Positions 7,954 through 18,143 of a DNA stretch of 64,000 nucleotides are shown in pieces. A program made the position numbers and the translations under genes. The stretch lies in assembly GCA_019635485.1 (NCBI GenBank), contig JAHBZL010000027.1, forward strand, positions 1 through 64,000, read 5' to 3'. The notes beneath the pieces were generated by a model that ran no database searches, was not told where the DNA came from, and saw nothing but the letters and a program-made list of their open reading frames with translations. Origin of the DNA: Piscinibacter sp. (GTDB taxonomy: Bacteria; Pseudomonadota; Gammaproteobacteria; Burkholderiales; Burkholderiaceae_C). The stretch's first letter is position 1; each line of letters opens with the position of its first letter.

Positions 7954-9460
7954 GCGCAGCTCCGCGCAGCGCGGCGGCGAGCGGCGCGGCCCGCTCCTCG
8001 CTGAAGCCCTGCAGCGCGTCGATCAGGTTCGCCTCGCCCATGTCGAGGCAGTCGGCCTTGGCTGCACTGGGCGGCTCGGCCAGCCAGGTGAACACCTGCG
8101 GGGCCGGCCGCCCCGGGCGCAGCGCCGCGGCCTTGCGCAGGTCGCTGTCGACGCTCGCCTTCCAGGCCTCCGTGCCGACGCCGTAGAACACCAGCACCGC
8201 GTCGCAGGCGGCCAGGCGCTCCTGGTTGGCCTGGCGCACGCCGGCCGCATCCCCCTCGAAGACCGGCATCTGCACGTCCAGCCCGGCCTCCTTCAGGCAG
8301 CGGCGCAGCGGCACGGTGGCCTTGCGGTCGCGCTCGTCGCACACCAGGTAGACCATCGCCCCGCCCGCGTCGGCGGGTGCCGCCAGCGCCGGTGCCGGCG
8401 GGTTCTCGAGGCGTGTCAGCACCGCCTGTACCGCGCTCTTCACATGCTCGAGGTCGGCGGCAATCACGTCGGCGCCGAACTGCACCTCGGCATTGCCGTG
8501 CAGGCGCTTGACGAAGTCCTGCTGGCGCGGATCGGTGGGCGCCAGCCCCTCGGGCAGCGAGACGATCCGCTTCAGGCCCGCCGCGCGCGCGCGCTGCACG
8601 GCCAGCTCGTTCTGCAGCTCCACGACCGACTGCTGGCTCTCGCCGTCGCAGACGGCACCGTACAGGGTGCCGACCAGGTGCACCGACAACGCGGACCCGG
8701 CCAGCAGCCGGGTGACCTCGGCACTGTACTGATCCTCGTCGATCGGCAACTGGGCCTCGGGCACGACGTGGTACCCGCGCATCTGCAGCTCGGTGCGCAG
8801 CGCGGTGCGGTCGTCGCGCCGGTCCTTGCTGCACTCGGCGAGGTAGACCACCGGCTTGTCGGGCGCGGCCGACCGCTCGGCGGGCAGTGCCGCAGCGTCC
8901 GCCGCCGGCAGCGCCTCGAGCTTGTTCACCAGCGCGGCGATGTTCTGCGCCAGGCGCACGCACTCGTTGGCTAGCTTCGGGCCGAGCGTCGGGTCGTAGG
9001 CCGGATTGAGTTCCTTCTCGATGCCGTCGGGGTCCCGCACGAAGAAGTCGAACCCCAGCGTCTCGCGCATCGGCTCGGGCAGGGCCTCCTGGTTCTCGAC
9101 CGGCAGGGTCACCACCTTGAAGATGCGCGCCTTGTTCTCGACCCACAGCCCACCCGCCTGCTGCGCCGCCTCGCAGAAGCGGTGCGCCTCGCGCAGGCAC
9201 CACTCCGATTTCAGGTAGCGCGGGCTGACCACCGCGACCAGCGCCGCGGTGTCCGGGAACTGCGCCAGGATCTCCTGCGCGAACGCGTCGTTGCCCTGCA
9301 GCCGCTCGTCGCGCCAGATCTCGGCCTTGCGGCCCAGGCGCATGCTGAGGATGGCCTCCAGCGAACGATGGAACCGGCTCACCCAGCCGACGTCGTTCTC
9401 GGCCACCGGCTGGTTGTCCAGGTGCGCGTAGCTGATGAACAGGTGCTTGCCGAATTTCAT
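7946..9460 (-). CDS. Triple TIR-like domain protein
   Basis: A 504-residue cytoplasmic protein without signal or membrane segments. Residues 5-140 form a TIR domain: HLFISYAHLD, then IWRDERLQGN, then VAVVSPRYLKSEWC. Glu91, in WCLRE, sits where TIR NADases carry their catalytic Glu. A second TIR- or DUF4062-like segment begins near 203 (VVYLAECSKDRRD) and includes ALSVHLVGTLYG. A third starts near 368 (AMVYLVCDERDRK) with CDAVLVFYG; these two lack an obvious WxxE. The ATG at 9460 has a GGAGGGA ribosome site. The gene overlaps the STAND ATPase by 8 bp, so the pair probably works as effector plus switch, perhaps degrading NAD or producing a nucleotide signal. That role is inferred. Confidence 0.82.
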   Translation of the reverse strand: MKFGKHLFISYAHLDNQPVAENDVGWVSRFHRSLEAILSMRLGRKAEIWRDERLQGNDAFAQEILAQFPDTAALVAVVSPRYLKSEWCLREAHRFCEAAQQAGGLWVENKARIFKVVTLPVENQEALPEPMRETLGFDFFVRDPDGIEKELNPAYDPTLGPKLANECVRLAQNIAALVNKLEALPAADAAALPAERSAAPDKPVVYLAECSKDRRDDRTALRTELQMRGYHVVPEAQLPIDEDQYSAEVTRLLAGSALSVHLVGTLYGAVCDGESQQSVVELQNELAVQRARAAGLKRIVSLPEGLAPTDPRQQDFVKRLHGNAEVQFGADVIAADLEHVKSAVQAVLTRLENPPAPALAAPADAGGAMVYLVCDERDRKATVPLRRCLKEAGLDVQMPVFEGDAAGVRQANQERLAACDAVLVFYGVGTEAWKASVDSDLRKAAALRPGRPAPQVFTWLAEPPSAAKADCLDMGEANLIDALQGFSEERAAPLAAALRGAARG

Positions 9461-9567
9461 CGGTCCGTCCCTCCGCGGCGGCGAACGAGCGTAGTCGCGT
9501 TCGGGCGGCGTCGCAAGACGGCTCGGCGCTGTCCGGTTCCGGGCGGACGGCTCGTACTGAAGGGCAG

Positions 9568-9586
9568 GAGCGTCGTCGCGACGCTC
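9568..9586 (+). promoter_or_regulatory. Short perfect inverted repeat in the leader of the lipoprotein gene
   Basis: GAGCGTCG and CGACGCTC form 8-bp perfect arms around a three-base loop, ending 15 bases before the ATG at 9602. It lies in the divergent gap between the TIR gene and a small lipoprotein gene. It could be an operator or an mRNA hairpin close to the ribosome site. There is no T-run, so it is not a standard terminator. Confidence 0.4.
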
Positions 9587-9601
9587 TCCGAGGAGCCCGC
9601 C

Positions 9602-9994
9602 ATGCATCTGCCCGAACGATCGAAGCACCACCCCTGGCACGCGCCGGCCGCGCTGCTGACGCTCGCCGCCGCCCTCGCGGCCTGCGGCGGGGGCGACCCG
9701 CCGCTGCCCGGCGCACCGGACCCCGCCGCTGCGCTGCCGCTGCACGCCCGGCAATACATGACGACCGATCAGCTCGCCTGGGAGGAGCTGGTCGCGGCGC
9801 CGTGCACGGTGGTGATCGACGTCGACGCGGTCGGCTCGGTGCGTGCCGCGGTGGCGCTGGCCGAGCAGGTGCGCTGGTGGCGCGGCACCGAAGGCCTGGC
9901 GTTCTACGTGCGTGCGCGCCGCACGGACGACGCGGGCGAGGCGACCGACCGGCTCATGGCCGCCGGCTTCGGCGCGGTGTTCATGGTCATCTGA
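9602..9994 (+). CDS. Small putative lipoprotein of unknown function
   Basis: A 130-residue protein with a basic N-terminus, hydrophobic stretch and a lipobox-like LAAC with Cys28, followed by GGGD. The mature part of about 100 residues contains TVVIDVDAVGS and ends FGAVFMVI, but no known domain was recognised. The ATG at 9602 is preceded by GAGGAG. It is transcribed divergently from the TIR/STAND pair and is followed 21 bp later by a membrane protein gene, so those two may be co-transcribed. It is probably anchored in the envelope. Confidence 0.7.
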   Translation: MHLPERSKHHPWHAPAALLTLAAALAACGGGDPPLPGAPDPAAALPLHARQYMTTDQLAWEELVAAPCTVVIDVDAVGSVRAAVALAEQVRWWRGTEGLAFYVRARRTDDAGEATDRLMAAGFGAVFMVI

Positions 9995-10015
9995 ACCGCC
10001 GCGGCAAGCCTCCCC

Positions 10016-10702
10016 ATGGACCCGCTGGCCAAGGCCGTCGTCACGGCCTGGTGCGTCGCCGTGCTGCTCGCGCTGGCGCGCCGCTGCGGCCAGGCGGTGG
10101 CGGGCTGGCTCGCCGGGCTGCCGATCGTGACGCTGCCGGCCCTGGGCTGGCTCGCACTGGAGCGCGGGGCGGCCTTCGCCGCCACGGCCGCGGCCGGCTG
10201 CGTGGCGGCCGGCGCCGGCTGTGCGCTGTTCGGCCTCGGCTACGCGCGCGCCTGCCGGCAGCGTGCCCCCGTCATCGCACTGGCCGCCGGCGCGCTGGCC
10301 GCCGCGCTGCCGCTGCCGTGGTGGAGCCAGGCGTCCGTGTCGCTGCCGCTGGCCCTGGCCTCCTCGCTGCTGGCCTGCGCCGGCGGTCACTTCGTGCTGC
10401 GCGTGCCGGCCGCCACCGCGGCACGCCCCGGCGCGGCAGGCGATGGACTGCTGCTGACGGCGCTGACCGCCGGGCTGGTCAGCGGCGCCGTGTCCTGGGG
10501 GGCGGCCGGGCTGGGGGCCTTCTGGTCCGGGCTGTGCGCCTCCGCCCCGCTGCTGGCGGCGGTGCTCGCCGTGCGCCTGCACCGCGACGGCGGCAGCCGC
10601 GCCGCCACGCTGTTCCTGCGCGGCTACCTGGGCGGTATCGCAGGCCGCAGCTGCCTGGTGGCGCTGTTCGCGCTGGCCGCGCACGCTGCGGCGGGGCCGT
10701 GA
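10016..10702 (+). CDS. Polytopic membrane protein of unknown function
   Basis: A 228-residue, strongly hydrophobic protein with about seven predicted membrane helices separated by very short loops, and no sizeable soluble domain. No family-specific motif was recognised. The ATG follows a CCTCCCC stretch rather than a clear ribosome site. The gene lies between a small lipoprotein and an ECF sigma factor gene on the same strand. It might be a small transporter or anti-sigma-like membrane partner, but nothing in the sequence decides this. Confidence 0.6.
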   Translation: MDPLAKAVVTAWCVAVLLALARRCGQAVAGWLAGLPIVTLPALGWLALERGAAFAATAAAGCVAAGAGCALFGLGYARACRQRAPVIALAAGALAAALPLPWWSQASVSLPLALASSLLACAGGHFVLRVPAATAARPGAAGDGLLLTALTAGLVSGAVSWGAAGLGAFWSGLCASAPLLAAVLAVRLHRDGGSRAATLFLRGYLGGIAGRSCLVALFALAAHAAAGP

Positions 10703-10822
10703 CGGCGCGCGACCCGCAAGCACGCCCGCGCCCTCGTGCGTGCGCGGCCTTGTCGACCGCCATTCTGGGGACGCCGGGACCTCGCGCGCTCCGGGGCTTG
10801 CGTCTACCATGGCCGCAAGCTC

Positions 10823-11377
10823 ATGGGAGACATCACCCAGCTCATCGCGCAGGCCCGCAGCGGCGACCGCTCGGCCTTCGACAGCCTGTTCCAGAAGCTC
10901 TATCCCGAGCTGCGACGCATCGCGCACGGCCGCCTGGCGCGCAACGTGCGCGACACGCTGATGAGCACCACGGCGCTGGTGCACGAGTGTTATCTCAAGC
11001 TGCTGCAGGCGCAGCGCCTGCGGCCGGAGGACCGCGCCCACTTCCTCGCCTACGCGGCCAGCGTGATGCGCTCGATCGTCGTCGACGCGGCGCGCGCCGG
11101 CCTGGCGGAGCGGCGCGGCGGCGCGGCCGAGCACCTGCCGCTGGACACGAACGTCGGCGAGGCCGTGGCGGCGCCGGAGGAGCAGATCCTCGACGTCAGC
11201 GCGGCGCTGGACGAGCTGGCGCAGCTGGACGAACGTCTTGCGCGGGTGGTCGAGATGCGCTACTTCGGCGGCATGAAGGACACCGAGATCGCCGCTGCGC
11301 TCGGCCTCACCGACCGCACCGTACGGCGCGACTGGGAGAAGGCGCGCCTGCTGCTCGCGCACGCGCTACGCGAGTGA
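10823..11377 (+). CDS. ECF-type RNA polymerase sigma factor (kinase-linked subfamily)
   Basis: A 184-residue sigma-70 family protein. Region 2 is visible near residues 20-90 (AFDSLFQKLYPELRRIAHGRL, HECYLKLL, FLAYAASVMRSIVVDAARA). Region 4 lies near 125-180 with VVEMRYFGGMKDTEIAAALG and the recognition helix TDRTVRRDWEKAR. This matches the subfamily of ECF sigma factors that sit beside TPR-bearing Ser/Thr kinases rather than a membrane anti-sigma factor. The next gene is exactly such a kinase, 49 bp downstream, so phosphorylation-dependent control is likely. The ATG at 10823 gives the usual family length; the out-of-frame ATG at 10809 was discarded. Confidence 0.88.
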   Translation: MGDITQLIAQARSGDRSAFDSLFQKLYPELRRIAHGRLARNVRDTLMSTTALVHECYLKLLQAQRLRPEDRAHFLAYAASVMRSIVVDAARAGLAERRGGAAEHLPLDTNVGEAVAAPEEQILDVSAALDELAQLDERLARVVEMRYFGGMKDTEIAAALGLTDRTVRRDWEKARLLLAHALRE

Positions 11378-11426
11378 CGGCCCGAACGGCCCGCCGACGT
11401 CCCGCCGTCATGCGCCCCGCGCCGCC

Positions 11427-14270
<2,844 letters not shown>

Positions 14271-14292
14271 GCCGCCGCGTCGGGGGACGGCG

Positions 14293-14811
14293 CTACTTGA
14301 CCTTGTCCGGCGCCGGCAGGAACACGCCTTCCTTCTCGCCGTGCGTGGTGGCGTCGTCGTACTTGTCCTGCGCCGCCTTGACGTCCTTCGGGAACTTGGC
14401 GAACAGCTCGGCGAGCTTCTTGACCGTCAGGTCCTTCTCGTTGCCGATCTTCTCGCCGAAGATCGCGCACTGCTCGAGCAGGATCAGGCGGTGGTTGTCC
14501 TCGTGCTTCTCGAGCGCCTTGAACATCTTGTCCCAGGCGTCCTTGCCGGCCTTGGTGGCCGAGGAGGCGCCGGCCCAGCTCGGCAGCGTGATCGAGTAGC
14601 CGATCGACAGCACCACCTCCGTCAGCGGCTCGCCCTTGGCGGGCTTGAACGAGATGTTCGGCCGCTCGGTGGAGAACTTGCCCCACTCCTGCTTGGCCGC
14701 GTTCTTCTTCTGGAAGAACTTGAACATGTCCTCGTAGGTCTTGCCGGGCACCGTCTCGCTCGACTTGCCCTTCTTCGTCCAGTTGATCTTGAAGCTGGCT
14801 TGCACGGCCAT
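14293..14811 (-). CDS. DUF922-like putative zinc-dependent protease, no signal peptide
   Basis: A 172-residue, lysine-rich protein. It carries H103-E104-x-x-H107 in KHEDNHR and a later YDDATTHG (His157), which together match the HExxH...YDxxTxHG layout of DUF922 predicted Zn proteases. Those proteins are usually exported, whereas this one starts with MAVQASFKINWTKK and has no signal peptide. Its high Lys content differs from the Arg-rich neighbours. AGGAG lies before the ATG at 14811. It is convergent with the kinase gene and 41 bp downstream of a membrane protein gene on its own strand. Metal binding is inferred from motifs only. Confidence 0.65.
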   Translation of the reverse strand: MAVQASFKINWTKKGKSSETVPGKTYEDMFKFFQKKNAAKQEWGKFSTERPNISFKPAKGEPLTEVVLSIGYSITLPSWAGASSATKAGKDAWDKMFKALEKHEDNHRLILLEQCAIFGEKIGNEKDLTVKKLAELFAKFPKDVKAAQDKYDDATTHGEKEGVFLPAPDKVK

Positions 14812-14852
14812 CGGGGTCTCCTGCGGTGACGGGTGGGGGAATCAGTGTGGGG

Positions 14853-15764
14853 TCAACCCAGGCGCGGGCACCAGGCCCAGCCCGAGCGGGTGACGATGCG
14901 GGCCAGCAGGGCCATCAGCGTGTCGGTGTCGGGCAGGGCCGGTGTGCCGCCGCTCCAGGCGACCCGGTCACCGTGCAGCGCCAGCGGCAGCGCCTGCAGG
15001 CGCTGCGCATCGAGCAGCGTGGTCTGCACGGTGCGCAGCCAGACCCGCTGCGCGTCCGGCCGGGCCGGGTCGAAGGCCGGCTCGCCCGGGCCGCGCAGCG
15101 AGGCCTCGTCGGCATCGGCCGGCGCCGCGCCGTCGGCCTGCAGCCACTCGCGCACGGTCACCTCGCGGTTCGCCTCGTCCGGCACCAGCTGCACCACGTG
15201 CCGGCGCTCGGGCTCGGCGCTCGGGTGCCAGGTGATCCGCAGACCGGCGGAGGACGCACCGTCCGGCCGGATCTCCAGCGGCAGCCCGAGCGACTGCAGG
15301 GAGGCCAGGCGCCGCACGAGCATGGCGCGGCCGACGGCCAGCGTGCCAGCGTCGGGGTCGATCCGCGTCGTGAAGGCGCCGAGCCAGCGCACCGCGAGCA
15401 CGAAGGCCAGCACGTGCAGCAGCGCGAAGCCGATCGCCAGGGCCATGCCGAGGCCGGGCCGGGTCGGCCCGTCGAGCGACCAGAACAGCACGCCGATCGG
15501 ACCCATCAGCGCCACGGCGACCAGGCGCACGACGTACTGGCGCCGATCCGCCTGCGCGGTGAGCGCGAGGGCGATCGCCAGCAGCGCCGGCGCCAGGCAC
15601 ACGGCCAGCGCCAGGCCGAACGGCGCCGTGCCGACCACGTGGTGCCAGGCGGCCACGGCGCTCCCGGTCGCCAGCGTGTAGCCGGCGGCGGCGAGGCCGA
15701 CGCGCGTCAGCGCCGGGAAGCGCGCGGGCGGCTCGGCCAGGGGCAAGGGCGCGGACCAGGACAT
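14853..15764 (-). CDS. Membrane protein of unknown function
   Basis: A 303-residue protein. The N-terminal half holds four to five membrane helices (residues about 18-145). The C-terminal half is soluble and rich in beta and mixed segments, without a recognised motif. The ATG at 15764 was preferred over upstream codons because the preceding sequence is Arg-rich, lacks a domain, and runs into the ECF41 promoter region on the other strand. It reads in the same direction as the DUF922-like gene and may form a two-gene unit with it. No function can be assigned. Confidence 0.6.
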   Translation of the reverse strand: MSWSAPLPLAEPPARFPALTRVGLAAAGYTLATGSAVAAWHHVVGTAPFGLALAVCLAPALLAIALALTAQADRRQYVVRLVAVALMGPIGVLFWSLDGPTRPGLGMALAIGFALLHVLAFVLAVRWLGAFTTRIDPDAGTLAVGRAMLVRRLASLQSLGLPLEIRPDGASSAGLRITWHPSAEPERRHVVQLVPDEANREVTVREWLQADGAAPADADEASLRGPGEPAFDPARPDAQRVWLRTVQTTLLDAQRLQALPLALHGDRVAWSGGTPALPDTDTLMALLARIVTRSGWAWCPRLG

Positions 15765-15878
15765 CGCGGAACCTCGGCGGCAGTGACGACCGCGCCCACT
15801 GTGCCGGGCGGCGGTTGCGTGCCCGCGTCGGCGGACGGGCGCGTGTGTTTCCTTTGTTGCAACGGCACGCGCGCCGGC

Positions 15879-15905
15879 TGTCACACTGGCCCCCCGCCGA
15901 ACGTC
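15879..15905 (+). promoter_or_regulatory. ECF41-type promoter of the sigma factor gene
   Basis: TGTCACA (15879-15885), a 16-base spacer and CGTC (15902-15905) match the published ECF41 consensus TGTCACA-n16-CGTC exactly. The gene downstream encodes an ECF41 sigma factor, so this is an autoregulatory promoter. Transcription should begin about 6-8 bases after CGTC, almost at the ATG (15914), which predicts a leaderless or near-leaderless mRNA. Confidence 0.85.
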
Positions 15906-15913
15906 TTGCGGCC

Positions 15914-16816
15914 ATGGACCCCGATACCGGCACTTTCGAACGCCTGCGGCCGCGGCTGCAGGGCATCGCCTACCGCATGCTCGGCGCGCGGGCCGAGGCC
16001 GAGGAGGTGGTGCAGGACACCTGGCTGCGCTGGCGCGAGGCCGATCCGGCGCAGCTCGACAGCGCCGAGGCCTGGCTGGTGTCCGTGGCGACCCGACTGG
16101 CGATCGACCGGCTGCGGCGCGCGCGTGTCGAGCGCGAGCACTACATCGGCATCTGGCTGCCCGAGCCGCTGGTGGAGGACTCGCCGCCGACGCCGCACGA
16201 TCTGGTCGAGCGCGCCGACGCGGTGTCCTACGCCTTCCTCGCGGTGCTGGAACGGCTGACGCCGGAGGCGCGCGCCGCCTGGCTGCTGCGCGAGGTGTTC
16301 GAGGCGGACTACGCCGAGGTCGCGCAGGCGCTCGGCCGCAGCGAGGCGGCGTGCCGGCAGATCGTGCATCGCGCCAAGGCGCAGCTGCGCGACGCGCGGC
16401 CGCGCCACCGCGTGCCGCCGGCGGCCCAGCAGCGGCTGCTGCGCAGCTTCGCGCAGGCGGCGTCGCAGGGCGACTTCGCGGCGCTGAAGGCGCTGCTCGC
16501 CGAGGAGGCGCAGCTGGTCGGCGACGGCGGCGGCAAGGTGCCGAGCTTCGGTGTGCCGCTGCACGGCGGCACGCGCATCGCGCAGCTGTTCCTCGCGGCC
16601 TGCCTGCGCCACCGCGGCGCCGTGCATCTCGAGCTGACGCGCGTGAACGGCCAGTGGGGCCTGCTGCGCTTCATCGACGGCGTGCTCGAGTCGGTGCTGG
16701 CGGTCGAGACCGACGGACACCGCATCCTGCGCATCCATGCGCAGCGCAACCCGGACAAGCTGGCGCATGTGATCGCGCAGCGCGCCGTCACAAACGCCGG
16801 GGCCGGAACGTCTTGA
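15914..16816 (+). CDS. ECF41-group RNA polymerase sigma factor with SnoaL-like C-terminal extension
   Basis: A 300-residue sigma factor of the SigJ/ECF41 group. Region 2 occupies about 10-75 (RLRPRLQGIAYRMLG, EEVVQDTWLRW). Region 4 lies near 110-165 (LTPEARAAWLLREVF, ACRQIVHRAKAQLR). The group's hallmarks are present: WLPEPL in the linker, DGGGK in the extension and NPDKL near the C-terminus. The fused SnoaL-like domain of roughly 120 residues normally regulates the sigma factor in place of a separate anti-sigma factor. The next gene, an NmrA-like reductase, carries a second copy of the promoter motif and is the probable sole target. The inducing signal is unknown. Confidence 0.93.
   Translation: MDPDTGTFERLRPRLQGIAYRMLGARAEAEEVVQDTWLRWREADPAQLDSAEAWLVSVATRLAIDRLRRARVEREHYIGIWLPEPLVEDSPPTPHDLVERADAVSYAFLAVLERLTPEARAAWLLREVFEADYAEVAQALGRSEAACRQIVHRAKAQLRDARPRHRVPPAAQQRLLRSFAQAASQGDFAALKALLAEEAQLVGDGGGKVPSFGVPLHGGTRIAQLFLAACLRHRGAVHLELTRVNGQWGLLRFIDGVLESVLAVETDGHRILRIHAQRNPDKLAHVIAQRAVTNAGAGTS
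16786..16812 (+). promoter_or_regulatory. ECF41-type promoter of the NmrA-like gene
   Basis: CGTCACA (16786-16792; one mismatch to TGTCACA), a 16-base spacer and CGTC (16809-16812) form a second ECF41 promoter. It lies inside the last codons of the sigma factor gene and just ahead of its stop, pointing at the reductase gene that starts at 16867. Identical spacing in both copies makes chance unlikely. Confidence 0.8.
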
Positions 16817-16823
16817 GGGCAGG

Positions 16824-16844
16824 GCGGCCGCACGGTGCGGCCGC
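16824..16844. repeat. Perfect GC-only inverted repeat between sigma factor and target gene
   Basis: Two 10-base arms (GCGGCCGCAC and its complement) flank a single base. It lies 7 bases after the stop of the sigma factor gene and 22 bases before the reductase ATG, just past the predicted start of the second ECF41 transcript. It could act as a 5' stabilising hairpin, partial terminator or operator. No T-run follows it. Confidence 0.5.
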
Positions 16845-16866
16845 TTCCTGACCCAGGAGCTTCCTC

Positions 16867-17622
16867 ATGAACATCGTGATCCTCGGCGGCACCGGCCTGA
16901 TCGGCACCCGCCTCGCCGCGCTGCTGCGCCAGGCCGGCCACCGCGTCACCCCGGCCTCGCCCTCCACCGGCGTCGACAGCGTGCGCGGCACCGGACTGGA
17001 CGACGTGCTGGCCGGCGCGCAGGTGGTGGTCGACGTGACGAACGCCCCCTCGTTCGCACCGGCCGACGTGCTCGCCTTCTTCCAGGCCTCCACCGGCCAC
17101 CTGCTGGCGGCGGCGCGGCGTGCCGGCGTGCGGCATCTGGTCGCGCTGTCGGTGGTCGGCGCCGAGCGCCTGCCCGACAGCGGCTACCTGCGCGCCAAGG
17201 TCGCGCAGGAGGCGCTGATCGCGGCCGGCGGCGTGCCGTACACGATCGTGCGGGCGACCCAGTTCTTCGAGTTCCTCGGTGCGATCGCCGACTCGCTGGC
17301 CGACGGCCCGCTGCTGCGCGCGCCGTCCGCCCCGCTGCAGCCGGTGGCGGCCGACGACGTCGCTGCGGCGCTGGCCGACGTCGCGGTCGCCGTGCCGCTG
17401 GACGGCCTCTGCGAGGTGGGCGGCCCGCAGGCGCAGCCGCTGGATGCGCTGCTGCGCCACGTGCTGCAGGCGCGCGGCGACCGCCGCCCGGTGGTCACCG
17501 ACCCGCAGGCCACCTATTTCGGCGCCCGGCTCGATGGCAACGCCCTGGTCGCCGGCGCGCAGGCGCGCCTCGGCCGCATCACGCTGGACGACTGGCTGGC
17601 CCGCGAGACGCTCGCGGCCTGA
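16867..17622 (+). CDS. NmrA/atypical SDR-type NAD(P)-binding reductase, ECF41 target
   Basis: A 251-residue Rossmann protein with GGTGLIGTRLA at 7-17, typical of NmrA-like and NAD(P)H-binding atypical SDR proteins. HLVALSVVGAERL and YTIVRATQFFEFLG are characteristic of this family. AGGAG lies upstream of the ATG. ECF41 sigma factors usually sit beside one oxidoreductase, epimerase or carboxymuconolactone-decarboxylase-like gene, which they activate. The gene follows its sigma factor directly and has its own ECF41 promoter. The substrate is unknown; a redox-sensing or detoxification role is plausible. Confidence 0.88.
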   Translation: MNIVILGGTGLIGTRLAALLRQAGHRVTPASPSTGVDSVRGTGLDDVLAGAQVVVDVTNAPSFAPADVLAFFQASTGHLLAAARRAGVRHLVALSVVGAERLPDSGYLRAKVAQEALIAAGGVPYTIVRATQFFEFLGAIADSLADGPLLRAPSAPLQPVAADDVAAALADVAVAVPLDGLCEVGGPQAQPLDALLRHVLQARGDRRPVVTDPQATYFGARLDGNALVAGAQARLGRITLDDWLARETLAA

Positions 17623-17664
17623 ACGGGCCCGGCTCGAAGCGGCCGGAAGCCGCGGCGCACCGCC

Positions 17665-18102
17665 TCAGCGCGCGCTGTAGCCGCGGCCGTCCATGCAGGC
17701 CAGCACCGCGCGGTGGAACACGCTGGCGTCGGCCATCGCGTCGCGCTGCGTGGTCGCCCAGCGGTTGCAGGCCTGGCGATCGGCCTCGGTCTGCGCGGCA
17801 CCCTGACCCTTGCGCGGATAGAAGATCGGGTCGGGCGCCGCCGGGACGGCCGGCGCCGCCGGCACCGGCTCATAGACCACCTGCGGGGGCTGCGCCACGA
17901 CCACGCCCGGGTAGGCGTACGGGTACGCGTACGGATAGGCGTAGTAGCCCGGGTAGGCATAACCCTGGACCAGCGGCACGCCGATGCCGATCGACACGCC
18001 GCCCCACCAGCGGCCGCGGCGGCCGTGCGCGTCGGCCGATTCCGGCAGCACGGCGAGCGCGGCCGTGGCCAGCGCGAGCAGGCTAACGACGATGCGCTTC
18101 AT
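17665..18102 (-). CDS. Exported small protein with Tyr-Pro-Ala repeats
   Basis: A 145-residue protein with a signal peptide (MKRIVVSLLALATAALAVLP, cleavage after ADA likely). A low-complexity segment of alternating Tyr, Pro, Ala and Gly follows, with YPYAYPYAYP near 50-65, then a Pro-Ala linker. The C-terminus has a conserved-looking region with two Cys residues (QACNRWA and ACMDGRGYSAR). GAGGAG precedes the ATG at 18102. It resembles small Gly/Tyr/Pro-rich envelope proteins common in Burkholderiales. Function is unknown. Confidence 0.7.
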   Translation of the reverse strand: MKRIVVSLLALATAALAVLPESADAHGRRGRWWGGVSIGIGVPLVQGYAYPGYYAYPYAYPYAYPGVVVAQPPQVVYEPVPAAPAVPAAPDPIFYPRKGQGAAQTEADRQACNRWATTQRDAMADASVFHRAVLACMDGRGYSAR

Positions 18103-18143
18103 GGCAGGCTCCTCGGGACGGTCGGCGATTGACGCATTCTGGA

